A stretch of DNA of 64,000 nucleotides from Arthrobotrys musiformis (Eukaryota; Ascomycota; Orbiliomycetes; Orbiliales; Orbiliaceae), in NCBI GenBank assembly GCA_036971715.1, contig JAVHJL010000003.1, forward strand, positions 62,001 to 126,000. Direction: 5' to 3'. Shown here piece by piece: positions 1-10,593 of this stretch. The notes under the pieces were generated by a model that was given only the letters and a program-made list of their open reading frames with translations, did not search any database and was not told the DNA's origin. Made by a program: the position numbers and the translations under genes. Every line of letters starts with the position of its first letter. The first letter of the stretch is position 1.

Positions 1-222
1 ACTGGTCTGACACATTCTGAATTGTCTCACTATGAAAACCAGAGTCATATGGCCAGTACTAGTTGATATATTGCACAAAATACATTTTATACATACTGAG
101 GAAGAACATTTTTATCTAGAAGCTATTGTTAAGTTTGTAAGTTATCTTAGATATACATTAAATCCCAAATTGAAACGAAGCTCCTAATCGAACCTGCTGC
201 TATCTTATGTACAGTATGCAGG

Positions 223-1274
223 CTAGAGATTTGGAATGACGAGGCATGTAGGGGGGGGAATGTCATTTGGAAAACACTCCCGACAATCCTTAAGATTCTC
301 CCATCCGAAACTTGCCCTGCTAGACTTCCCCGAAACGCTAGCGACGGCATTGACCCTCCCCTCGTCTGTAAAACACTGGTCTTTGTTAGGGTTCTTCCCG
401 TCTACGAAGCCATAATAACAAGGGCATACGGCGGGGCATGGGGCGGGCTTTGCTGGGCATTTTTCTCCTGGAGTTCGGCACCCAATTGGGTTATTTCGAG
501 CTTTGCAGTGGTACACGAAGAACTGAAACGAATTATATTTGTTGTAGAGATTGTCCCATAGCCGCTAAAGTTGGTAGAAAGCAAATAGGTTAATACGAAC
601 TTGCTTCTCACACGATTCATATTGTTTGTTACATACCCTAATATTATTGACTGTAGTATCTAGCTCTGCCTTTGCGGCCTTATTCAAAGGGTTGAAACCG
701 GGTCTAGTAGCCATAGTATCCACCTTGATAGTACTCCGGCATACTGCAGCTCCGGCTGCCTCACGAGCTTCTATCAGTGCGTCGAAAAGCTAAGTGATAA
801 AGATAATATAACAACAATATTAGTCCCACTCCACTGTTTAGAAGATAAAGAAGCAGCAGCGATGCGTTAAGCATCACAATTTTTATAACTTTGATGTCTG
901 AAACCAAGATTATGCAGTACATTACTAACCTTTTCGTAAGCTCTAAATATGCCCCTTCTTTCGGGACACGTCCGTGCTCTTAGCACTCCAGGTATTCCAG
1001 GGTAGAATCTCTGGGGGTTAACAGCTGGGAAAAGAGTATTGTCCATATAAGAGTTTAGCCTCTTAAGCTGATTGGTAACTTTATTGGAGATGGTCAAAAC
1101 ATCGAGAAGAGCAGGTGTTTTATCAAATTCGGCTTTGATATTTTTTGTGAGAGTGGTCGCATCCTCAAGAGCAAATCTTGGAAGGATTTTACCATCTCTT
1201 CCTATCTTGCCGCCCTGAGCCAGGACCGGCCTGAAGGCCAGGAGTCCCAAGTAAAAGATAGTAAAGAGTTTCAT
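223..1274 (-). CDS. Secreted cysteine-rich protein of unknown function
   Basis: Three exons are inferred: 1274-930, 789-637 and 564-223 (complement), joined in phase 0 at introns starting GTTAGT and GTATGT and ending CTTAG and TTTAG, giving 279 residues. The first about 19 residues form a classic signal peptide (Lys, then a Leu/Phe-rich core, ending VLAQ), so the product is probably secreted. The middle is a charged, helix-prone segment with few cysteines. The last exon carries ten cysteines in about 100 residues, including a Pro/Cys-rich stretch (CPAKPAPCPAVCPC) and a CRECFP motif, suggesting a small disulfide-bonded C-terminal domain. I do not recognise the family. Secreted cysteine-rich proteins of this size are common in fungal secretomes, but no role can be given. 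The open frame and both splice joins are well supported. Confidence 0.72.
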
Positions 1275-2793
1275 GATTTGAGGTTATGTATTAGGATCCA
1301 GAGTTAGGGCGCCGTGGATATAAGCTGAGCTGGGGGTTGAAGCTTTGCAGCGAAATCACACCCTTCTTATACGCTTCCAACTTTCAATTCAAATTAATCC
1401 GTAAGGCTTCGACAATAGGGTCCGATGACAAGCGGCTTCACTAGCTGTGAGCTCGCGTATCATGATGAAAAGTGTTATCGCATGCACGCGAAATAGCGAG
1501 GTGAGGGACTAATCCATGCTAAGTTCCAGCATCATGAACAGCTTGAACATTCCAGGTCTCCTTGCGCGGTTGAGTATTTTCGTGTTACCGAACTTGCTCT
1601 CTCACGGCTCACAAACTGCCCAAAACCTGCCATCAATGATGCATATCCCAATTAAACCCTAGAACTAGGCTTATCATAAATCTACCTAACTGCACGACTA
1701 GCTAAATCAGCAGACAATCAGCACCAGGACATGGGAATGAAGAAAAGCACAAAACCAAAGCGCTAAATCGGCCCCAGAAATGCACCACTTGTTGCAGATC
1801 CTTTAAATTTAAATGCGACTTCAAATTATCGTCCGCATAACCACACCGTGAGCCGGAGCCTCTAGCTCCTCTGCGAAAATTGGGATGACCCAATCGCCAC
1901 CCAAGAAACCCCCATGCCAATCTTCATTACATATCGAAATATGTGTCCCGAAAAGTTGGCCGGGCTAACTATAGGCCTATCTAGTTAGAGGTTGTAAACT
2001 TCCGTGAAGAGCACCCATTGGTCTTGATATCTGCGGCAAGGTTCATCTATGTCGTATTCCTGTTCCGAATTACTTTTGCAGATGCATATGCAACTCTCCT
2101 TGCTTGGAAATGCTTGACGCACACCCTGCAACACAAGGATGGGATAATGGCAGAGTGGAAATCGCCGTGAGGATCTCCAAAGAAAAAAGGTGCGTTGGAT
2201 TCGGAGTCGGAATCTGGGAATAGCGCTCCAGACCACATATTTAAAGTGGTTTCGACCGGGTTATGGCAGGTTAGCCTGGCGGGGAAATGCTCAAACACGG
2301 GAAAGGTAGATCGGGGATCGATAAAATCGGGGAATTTTGCTCAAATTTCATGCATGCACGTATGCTAGATCTAGCTAGCAAGCTGTGGTGCGTCTGTATC
2401 TCGCACCAGCATTCTGCGGGGTGATAGAAGAATCCCTATTAGTTGACTGGCATACGCTGGCCTAGCCAAGAGGCCGCTGCTGCCTACAATCACTAGTAGC
2501 TACGGGACGGGACTTAGAAGCTTCATTTTAAGACCTCTCGGAGTAAAAATCAGAATTATTCTGCGTCATAGCAATACAATACTAGGGTATATCTTTCTTC
2601 GCTGGAAAGGACTAAAAATAATAAACGCACAGGGTATCATGTAGTTTACAATTCGTGTTTCGCGTTCATGGGGATGGTTATGTTTCCATCCAACTCAGCA
2701 GGTCCACTTTCAAAGGTGACCCCCAGACTACTTTCAAAGCGCCTCCTCTTCGTCCAACAAAGGGTCTAGCCGGTATAGCGAGCAGGGAGATCT
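1275..2793. other. Intergenic region, no gene seen
   Basis: This 1.5-kb stretch lies upstream of the secreted cysteine-rich gene and downstream of the CFEM gene. Its open frames are short (83 codons or less) and overlap on opposite strands, and none has a recognisable domain or splice structure. Around 2350-2380 there is a run of CTAG/AGATCT-type small palindromes, with nothing else notable. Confidence 0.6.
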
Positions 2794-3531
2794 TCAAAGC
2801 ATGAAGAACAATGCACTACCGGCAACAAAGCTCCCAAGGACCATAGAGATAACGCTTGGGATCATGTGTGTTGCCGAGTTGGGTGTCTCGGTCGGGGCAG
2901 TTGGGCCCTCACTTGTTTGCGATCCTTCTATATAAGAGCAGAAATGTTGTTAATATTCGCTCGAAGAAAAAATATAAAAAAATGAAAGAAAAAATTCGGA
3001 AATGGTAGGTGAAAATGACTTACGAGTATTGGAAGAGGTTGGTTCAGCTGGTCCGGTAATGCTACCCATGGTGGTAGGAGCCTCGGTGGGGAGATCACTA
3101 GTCTCGACTGGGTCGTCGGTGATGATACCCATGGTTGGGGTGATGGTGCTCTCTGGCTCCTCTGTGGCAGTGGCAGTGGCAGTATCCGTGGCACTGGATG
3201 TTTCCCTGCTCACAGCAAATGTGAGTGACGGGAACGCAGTGGAGACTTTACCAGCACACTGCTGCTGAAGTTTGTTCCAGACATCGATGGCCTCTTCTTC
3301 AGTGCAAGTACCGTCTCGAGTAGTCAGACAGGTGCGAATGGCGCTGAAGAAGGTATTGGAGCCACAAATGCAAGATGGGTTGAGAGTATCGCAGCTAGCA
3401 CGGGCGATAGCAAGCCCGTAGCAAGTTGTAACGCAGGGAGGAAGTTGAACGGCCTTGTCGGTTTCCCGCTGAGCAGCTACGAGAGATGGGGCGGCGAGAA
3501 GGAAGCCGAGGATGACAGAAGAGGTGTACAT
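2794..3531 (-). CDS. CFEM-domain GPI-anchored cell-surface protein
   Basis: Two exons (3531-3024 and 2927-2794, complement) join across an intron with GTAAGT and TATAG ends to give 213 residues. Residues 1-20 are a signal peptide. Residues about 32-92 hold exactly eight cysteines with CFEM spacing (PPC..TC, C, C.C, C, C, C). CFEM proteins are fungal extracellular proteins; some bind haem or take part in adhesion and host contact. A Ser/Thr/Pro-rich stalk with Thr-Ala repeats follows. The second exon ends in a hydrophobic tail after a small-residue patch, as expected for GPI-anchor attachment. The splice is strongly supported because the unspliced frame runs into a lysine/phenylalanine-rich nonsense tail, while the spliced frame restores the anchor signal. 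Known: the CFEM fold. Inferred: the GPI anchor and surface location. Confidence 0.9.
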
Positions 3532-4979
3532 TTTCGAGTAATATAAAATATATATCTTGATCTCTTTGCTCCGATCTAGGCTAGTTGTCGAGCGCGTGTT
3601 GCAAGCGTTGTATTTTTTAGTAGCGTCGGAGGGATATTATCAGGAAGACTTCGTCTAAAAGTTGAAAAAAAGTGATGGTGAGGAAGGAGCCTGGGAAAGA
3701 GGTCCCTTTAAAAACGGGTTATCTCAAGTGGATCCGACGCCTGTCAACGCTATCGTCTGCCAAACCAGGCAGCCGATAGTGAACGATACACAGTCGCACC
3801 ACCTTTGACTATCTGAAATGCGAGCTGCCAACCAATAGATCATCGGGCTGGGGTCGCTTGGTTGGCCTTGCGGGGAAGGTGGTATGGGCCTGGATCTGCT
3901 GCACTTCTTCGATTCCGGAAGCTGCGTTCCAAAAGGTCCGCCCACCCCTTCACTTGGAATACAAAACATCGATTCTCGGAGTTGGGATGACGAGAGGTCG
4001 ACGCGGCTTGGTCCGTCGACGGAAGGCGTTCAAAGTTCACGTCTCAGACAATGCAACTTATGAAGCCGACTCACCAAACTAGCAAGGCCAACCTTGTCTG
4101 TGCCCTGCGCTATTACCTATCGAAATGGTTATCTATCCCCTGTACCTATCGTGCTAAGCTACGCAACTACGCCATCACATATCACGATACCATCTTAATA
4201 TTCGGAGTGAAATTATAATTAGTCAAGGCGTATTGCGTAGCTAAGTTATGGATCAAATCGATCTGTTGAGCTTTGGTTGTATAGGCGTCTACCCCGGTTA
4301 AAAAATCCAACAGGCCAACACCAGCGCTCTAGTATCACTAAAAGGTCATGGGAGGTCAAATGGCGTTAACCGCAAAAACTTTTTTGGAAGGGCGCTCCAA
4401 AGCTCAGATCCTTATCGATATATCTTCTAATTTATCTATCTCTAGATATCGTTGCAATTGTGCATGCACATGCATCTACCATATAAATTAAACCCGGCAT
4501 GCCGCCGTTGAGACAAGTTAGAAAAATTGGAAGCCAATCACCCCCTCCATTTGTATCGTAACCGAGATATCTTGAGCTGGATATATACGCCCGCGCCATG
4601 CGCGTCAACAGGAATGATGCAGCTTTTAGGCTCGGCGGACGCTTTCCAGCGGATTCGAGGCTACTTTCCAGCCACGTTATGCAACGTGGATATCGCCAAC
4701 AGCCTTGTTACACAGGCCCCGCCGAGTTCAAACAGTCTACAAAACTACTCTATCATCTTGCAATCTTGACTCGATTCCAGCTACAACATCTAGAACCAAG
4801 TTCATGCACCTAAAATTTCACCGACCTTATAAGCTCAAGCCTTGAAATCACCCCATACCACCAGCATTACTCGGAACGATCCGTCACGAATTTTCAACAT
4901 TGAAATACCAAACGGCCCTTATCACACACCTTGCGTCACCCTGTTAGCTATTAGCTTCTCGATTTGGCGGTTATTCAGG
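3532..4979. other. Intergenic region between divergent CFEM and BTB genes
   Basis: The CFEM gene starts on the minus strand at 3531 and the BTB gene on the plus strand near 4980, so this stretch should hold both promoters. Just upstream of the CFEM start there is an AT-rich element (about 3540-3556) that could be a TATA-like sequence or 5' leader. Open frames here are short, overlap on both strands and have no recognisable content. The frame entering the BTB gene is open back to 4842, so an N-terminal extension of about 46 residues is possible. Confidence 0.5.
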
Positions 4980-6028
4980 ATGGTATTAGGAAGCACAGCT
5001 GATGGATCCTCGTCGCCGGAATCCGAACAAAATTTTACCGAGTTCACCGGGTATTCTCCCACAATATCTCTCCCACTCTGGAGAATCGTCGGCGACTACA
5101 TAGGCGAAGGGACTCCTGATAAACAGTATGTAATAGCCTTCTCCTTCTCTCGTACCAGTCTTCTCCGTTTTTTCTTTTCTTTTTTTCTCCTTTGTTGCAG
5201 CCCGGCCGGAACGAGGCTCGACTGGTCTCGTTCCCAGCCACACAAAAAAGGCTCGACTGATAGATCCGAGTTGGTTCTGACTGGTCCATTCCCAGATACT
5301 TCGAAAATCTACTCTCTGACTGTAGATGGTCAGATGTTATTATCATCAACCAATCTCGAGATACCGTGGGCCCGACCCAAGAGCACAGAGCCCATCACCT
5401 GATTCTCGGCCCAGCCTCTCTGAAACTTGACCAGTTGATAACCGAATCCAAGCGACTTCGAAAAGACGGGATGGCAGAGATAGTTCTCGACGGTCTCCCA
5501 AACGCCGCCATTAGAACCTTAATCGAGTACATATACACCGGTAACCACACTACCAGCTCAATCAATTGCACTTACTTGCTCAAGCTCGACTCCAACTTGC
5601 CCCTCCAAATCGAAGGTCTCAGAGAATACATGATCCATCATGGCGTCAAATACATCGTCGACAAAATCACCCAAGCATACCTCGTCACCGGTGATGACTA
5701 CAACCAACGTACCCAAGGAGCCAAAGAGATTTTGATAATACTGGAAATCTTCGAAATCTTGTGGTACTCACTGCGCAGTAGTGAAGAGCGTGAACTATGT
5801 CGCCCCGTCCTCCATGCCATGTTCCAGAAATTTCCAAGATTGGAGGCGAATCCGACGTTCATTAATTGGTGGAACCGACATAAAGGGACCGATAGCAACA
5901 TCTTCATCATGGAGCGTTCCGTTCTTCGAGAGTACGAAGGATTGCGTAAAGGAGACGAGGATCCTCGAGAAAGAGAGTACGGGGGGGATACTTGGTTTCA
6001 TAAGTATTTTCGCGCTCTTACTCCGTGA
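4980..6028 (+). CDS. BTB/POZ-domain protein
   Basis: Exons 4980-5125 and 5296-6028 give 292 residues. The 170-nt intron starts GTATGT, has a CTGAC branch-like site and ends CCCAG. Splicing is needed: the first frame otherwise continues into a different frame, and the BTB core begins only after the join (YFENLLSDCRWSDVIIIN). The BTB pattern is visible in residues about 49-130: F..LL.S...SDV, then an AHHLILGPAS segment, then an IEYIYTG motif that closes the domain. The rest is helical with no second domain recognised; Kelch or MATH repeats are absent. BTB domains mediate protein-protein contacts, often as Cullin-3 adaptors; fungal genomes carry many stand-alone versions of unknown role. The start is uncertain: an in-frame ATG at 4842 would add 46 residues. 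Confidence 0.8.
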
Positions 6029-8259
6029 ATAAAACCCCCTGATGCCTGAGTTTGAATATCGACAATTTCGCCAACACTTCGAGGGCATGGGACTATGGTT
6101 GCAACCAAAGTATAGGCGCCTGCGTGTGCTGTGTAAGGGCTTGGTACCAAAAAGGAAAGCCTTTGCATTGTCATTGAAAAGTTGCTTTGATAGAATTGTC
6201 TGAAAGATAGCTATAGCTTGAAGGTTTACAAAATCAAGAAATTTATTAGGAGTCCCCACCAGAACACCAATAGGAGATAACCCTCAATCCTTTCTTGATA
6301 CCAAATAAAGTGGGTCACGAAGCTGCAACTGATATCTAGTCTCTAATCAGGGTGATATCTGACCCTAATCTGCCCCAGGTACTGATAAATTGCTGGCCAG
6401 CACCGCTATACTTGAGCATCGTGTCGGGAGGTTGGTTACACCCAATATTCTGATCTGATATTTGAAAGTTAAGCATCATGCACTCTCATAAATCCTTGGA
6501 GCAATCTGGTACCCAGAATACACAAAGGGATATCTAAATCAGATGAGATGAAAGAGGACACTGGGGGAAATCGGTTAGAGCTTTCTTGCTTATTTATTTT
6601 TTTTTTTTTTCGAGCGGGGTTTTTGTTATATATATTATTATATACGCTATTGATATTTTCGTGACTCCGAATTGCATTGGGCTATGGGACGAGGGCCGAA
6701 GGAAAGTCTCGCCAACACCTCAGAACGCCTCTTCGACGCCTCAAACGCCTCGCGATCGAATTCGTTATCGTGCAGAAGCCACTCCGATATCCAACGGTAA
6801 ACGAAATCGGTTGGGCCTAGAAACCACCGCCACCTCCACGACCTCGATGTGAGCCTACTAGCTGAGGATGTATATGTGCGCACGGTGCATATTCGACCTC
6901 GTTGTATGGTCAAACTGGTTTCCATGAGCGATTCGAAGGATTCCGCCGACATGCTAATGGTGTCCGACGTCTGATTGCTGTCATGGAATTCGCGTCTTAG
7001 TCTTCCAAGCAAGTTTGCCCGCTTTTTAACCCGCTTCTGTTTTTCTCGAGTCACCTACCGAATGCAGGCGGAGACAAATGATCTTGAGTTATGTCACGGA
7101 AAGCTGACCGCACGTCCCAACTAGTGAGTTACTGCTTAGTACACCAGTCGAAAGCGGTCCTAATTTGATTTAGACTTTGGCTTCAAAACAGCTCAATCGG
7201 ATATTTGGGGGGTCAGATTTAACTAGTTAGTCTGTTAGGATCGTCTCGAATCGAGAGGGTTCCACTGCGGAATCTTAGTACTATCACCAGTTGTTATCGA
7301 AGTGACCCACACTGCGCTCGCTGGGCCCCAAGATACCTGGTTGCTGGACTCCCACACCATGACTTGTGCCCCCAAGTCAAAGTTACTCCCCTGTCATTCG
7401 GGTGGCCCAAACCACCCAGGAAGCGAGATGGCGCTCCTAGTTCTTACCCAAAGGCGTAATGGAACCTGACGATCTCGATAGCTTTGCAGATTTCGAAGTT
7501 TCGCTGTGGGCTCTGCACGAAGTGGGTCCGTTGTTGGTCAAGTCGACAGTGCTACTGCACCACTTTTCGCCGGTTTCCTCACTGGTTGGCCTTCCACCCA
7601 TAGGCCAAAAGAATGTTCGGAGCCGCCCAGAAGACGGACCAAAAAATCCTGCTTTCAGCCTTTGGTTTTTAGTTGGCTAATGGTCGATGCATGACGAGGC
7701 TGCAGGCAAACGGAATCCGCCCACACTCTCACGGATGCTCAGAAGGAACATGGAGAGCCACTGTCAGAAACGAAATAACGTGAAGGTTTTCAGGGCTAGT
7801 TCATAAGTTAGTTCCCTGAGCCCAACAAGGAGGGGTGCGCTGCTGGCCGATGTGGGCCTTGGCCAAAGATTCCGCAATTTTTGAATGGTGTAATAAAACA
7901 CATGGAGATGTCCTTTATTTCATTGTTCTTGCTCCCACTTTCTCCTACGGCTTTGTCGTTTTATATCTTATTCGCTCCTCTCTCTTAAGATCGTCGTTTA
8001 CCAGCATTCCGGTGGCTGCCAACGTTTCGACGGGGAGCCTCCTCTTTGCAAATTTGGACCGAAACAACGTTGAACAACACAACCGTCGCAATATTCCGAC
8101 AATGCGTTAGGAATCGCAAAGGGGAAATAGGGAGCGGAACGAGGCTAATACCCAGGATCTCTTTTTGATTTATTCCGAAGGACTCTCCTCTAAGTAGCAA
8201 AGTGCCCCCTTCATTTGGTGGTGGTGGTTTAGGTGCAAGTTTTGCACACTCCCTCAAAG
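6029..8259. other. Intergenic region, no supported gene
   Basis: No gene can be supported in this 2.2 kb. The longest open frame is 6647-7054 on the minus strand (135 codons, rich in Arg and Ser). It overlaps plus-strand frames, has no domain, and there is no splice context to extend it. A T-run lies at 6596-6610. The interval contains the promoter of the downstream receptor-like gene. Confidence 0.5.
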
Positions 8260-10022
8260 ATGTATGCCCCAAGCACTATGGAGGAGTACATGCTCTTGGC
8301 CAAGATTATCGAAAAAATCAATGGCGCCGCCGTATTCAAAAGTATCCCTAAAAGTGCGACTTCAAACGACTATGTGCCGCCGGATAAAGGAAATCTAGTG
8401 TTTATTGTAGCGACTGTCTCGATGTCTGTCGCCCTGATACTTGTTGTGGGCAGACTTTACACGAGAAAGGTCTATAGTGGAAAGTTGGGCTTGGACGATT
8501 GGATGATAATTCCCGCGACAGTGAGCCTCAAGACCCGCGCCTAGCTCTAGCTCTAGCGTAGTCTCCAGATCGGTGTCGGCCTTGACTGACAGCATGGTGT
8601 ATAGGTTTTGACATTGGGATTTACTGCAATACAAATGCTTGGTATGTTTGGACCACTTGCGGATATATTTACGGTACTTGATTCGGGAGCTGACTTTTTA
8701 TTTCTACCTTAGCGGTCAAAAGCGCTCACATGGGAATGCATGTTTATGACATAAGTCCATATGCAATGGTAGAAGGGACCAAGGTATTTATTGCTCCGCC
8801 ATTACGTATTACATTGTTGAGTCGGGCGGTTTTGGAATTTATAATTAGTTTGCGAAGGATGCCTACTAATGGGTTTTACACACAGCTTACTTATGCCCAC
8901 ATGATCCTCTACGTATATTCGATCATGTTTACCAAACTCTCAATCATTCTTTTTATCCGACGGCTCTCTTTCGATAAGATGTGGCATGTGTGCAACGGAT
9001 TCTTCGCATTTCACGTTCTATTCGGCATCGCTAGTTCTCTAGCATTAGCGTTTCAGTGCAGGGTCAGTACGACCGGTCCCTCAAATTCAATATTTCAAAC
9101 CCCTAGTTCGCTAATGATAACTATCACACAGCCTGTCGCCGCCGCCTATGATCTTTTGACAAAGCTGGAACACAAATGCAACGCGTTAACAATGTACTAC
9201 GCAATAACCTCGATCGGCGTCGCCTCAGACATTGCCTTGCTCTTCTTACCGGCTCCAATAGTTTTCAAACTCCAACTACCGATTTGGAAGAAAGTTGCGG
9301 TACTATTTCTCTTCAGTCTGGGCGGTCTCGCCTGTATCTTTGCTATTTTACGCATGATCCATTTGTTCGATGGAGTAAGGGGGATCGACTTGACATGGGA
9401 TATCGTCCCTGTGGCTTTATACGGACAGTTAGAGGTTACCCTAGCAATAATAGCAACGTCGCTACCGGCGTTGAAAGTCCTGTGGAAGGGTTGGCTACCG
9501 AGGCTCAGCATGTCGATAAATTCCAGGATGAAGAGATCAGATCCGAGCGAACGGAGCGGGGAGAGCGACAGCGCACAGACTCGGCACGGAAGCCTCGCGA
9601 AAACTGGCACAATAGAGATATCCGTTACCGACAGGACTAATTCACGGGTACATGAAGATATCGAGATGGGGAATGGAATCGCCTGGCGCGCTGTCGAGTT
9701 TGGGAATGGTGTGCCAGCGGAAGATATTGGCATAGGAAGGAGTAAAGGGAGCGGGAGAGATAGAACGCCGTTATCGACGGCGGACGGTAATCTCCTAGAA
9801 GTCGACGGGGGGATGTTCCCGATACCCCCGGCTCGGTCGAGGCAGAACAGCAGAGCCACCAGCGAAGTCAGTGCCGAAAGCGACGTCAGCCTAGGAAATT
9901 GGGTCAACGTGCGGAACAATTCATTTGCACTGGTGGGGACACCATTGAGTCCGATGCCGCAGCTGCCGCAGGCGACGTACGACCGGCCGAGGAAGGATTC
10001 AGAGGTGGTCGTTAGATGGTAA
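8260..10022 (+). CDS. PTH11-like seven-transmembrane (fungal rhodopsin-type) integral membrane protein
   Basis: Five exons are inferred: 8260-8520, 8605-8641, 8713-8783, 8886-9062 and 9132-10022, giving 478 residues. The joins restore the family pattern. They give VGRLYTR..GLDDWMI after helix 1, QMLAVKSAHMGMHV across the second intron, an LTYAHMILYVYSIMFTKLSIILF helix, FQCRPVAAAYDLL across the fourth intron, then YYAITSIGVASDIALLFLPAP and later helices. A polar tail of about 150 residues follows, rich in Ser, Arg and Asp. This is the fungal family of plasma-membrane proteins typified by Magnaporthe Pth11, thought to be G-protein-coupled receptors for surface or nutrient cues. No CFEM domain precedes the helices here. 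Introns 3 (102 nt) and 4 (69 nt) are stop-free multiples of three, so an unspliced reading looks like one long ORF. The ligand is unknown. Confidence 0.87.
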
Positions 10023-10593
10023 AGATTAATTACGACCGTCACGACTTGGGTAAATTGATTGTTTGGCGTTCTTCAAGGGTTAGCATGCATTTGGGGACGG
10101 CGTTCACAACGTTTAATAGTTAATTGGTGCTCTCACATGTACACGGGTACACGCATAATATATATCTATCTACTTACCTGGGTACTTAACTGGTATATAT
10201 ATACGTACCTACCTAGGTACTCACTTACATACTTGGTACAGGCCTCAAGGCTAAATTATATCTCGAGACGAAATTATATACAACTGGTCTGGGAAAAAGT
10301 GTGTTGTGGTGTTGGCAGTTTTCCGCTGCCCGGAAAAAGCAAATCTCCGCAGAAGAAATAAATTTGTTCGCCCGAATCCAAACTCTTCGATGGAGCAATT
10401 GCAAGCATCAACTTAACTTGTGCATGCGCATGTCGACGTCGACGGGACAGCATCGGCTTCAAAACCACATTCGCCCGGGCTACCGCTGGAATCAGCCTAT
10501 CGAAAATGCTTCAAGCAGTTACCATAAAACGTTGATATAAACTCTGTCCCTTCCCGCTGTAGTCGACAGGCTCCGTCCCACCAGTCGGTCAAG
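10023..10593. other. Intergenic region with TACCTA/GTACTT-rich stretch
   Basis: This separates two genes reading the same way. From about 10170 to 10245 it holds repeated TACCT, GTAC and TATATA units. A GTGCATGCGCATGTCGACGTCGACG segment of small palindromes lies near 10418-10443. No gene is seen. The second half should be the promoter and 5' leader of the following gene. Confidence 0.5.

Noticed and set aside
6647..7054. 135-codon minus-strand frame considered as a small gene
   Set aside because: No domain, no splice context, and a plus-strand frame of similar quality overlaps it.
9197..10042. 281-codon minus-strand frame
   Set aside because: Antisense to the last exon of the PTH11-like gene, with no domain of its own.
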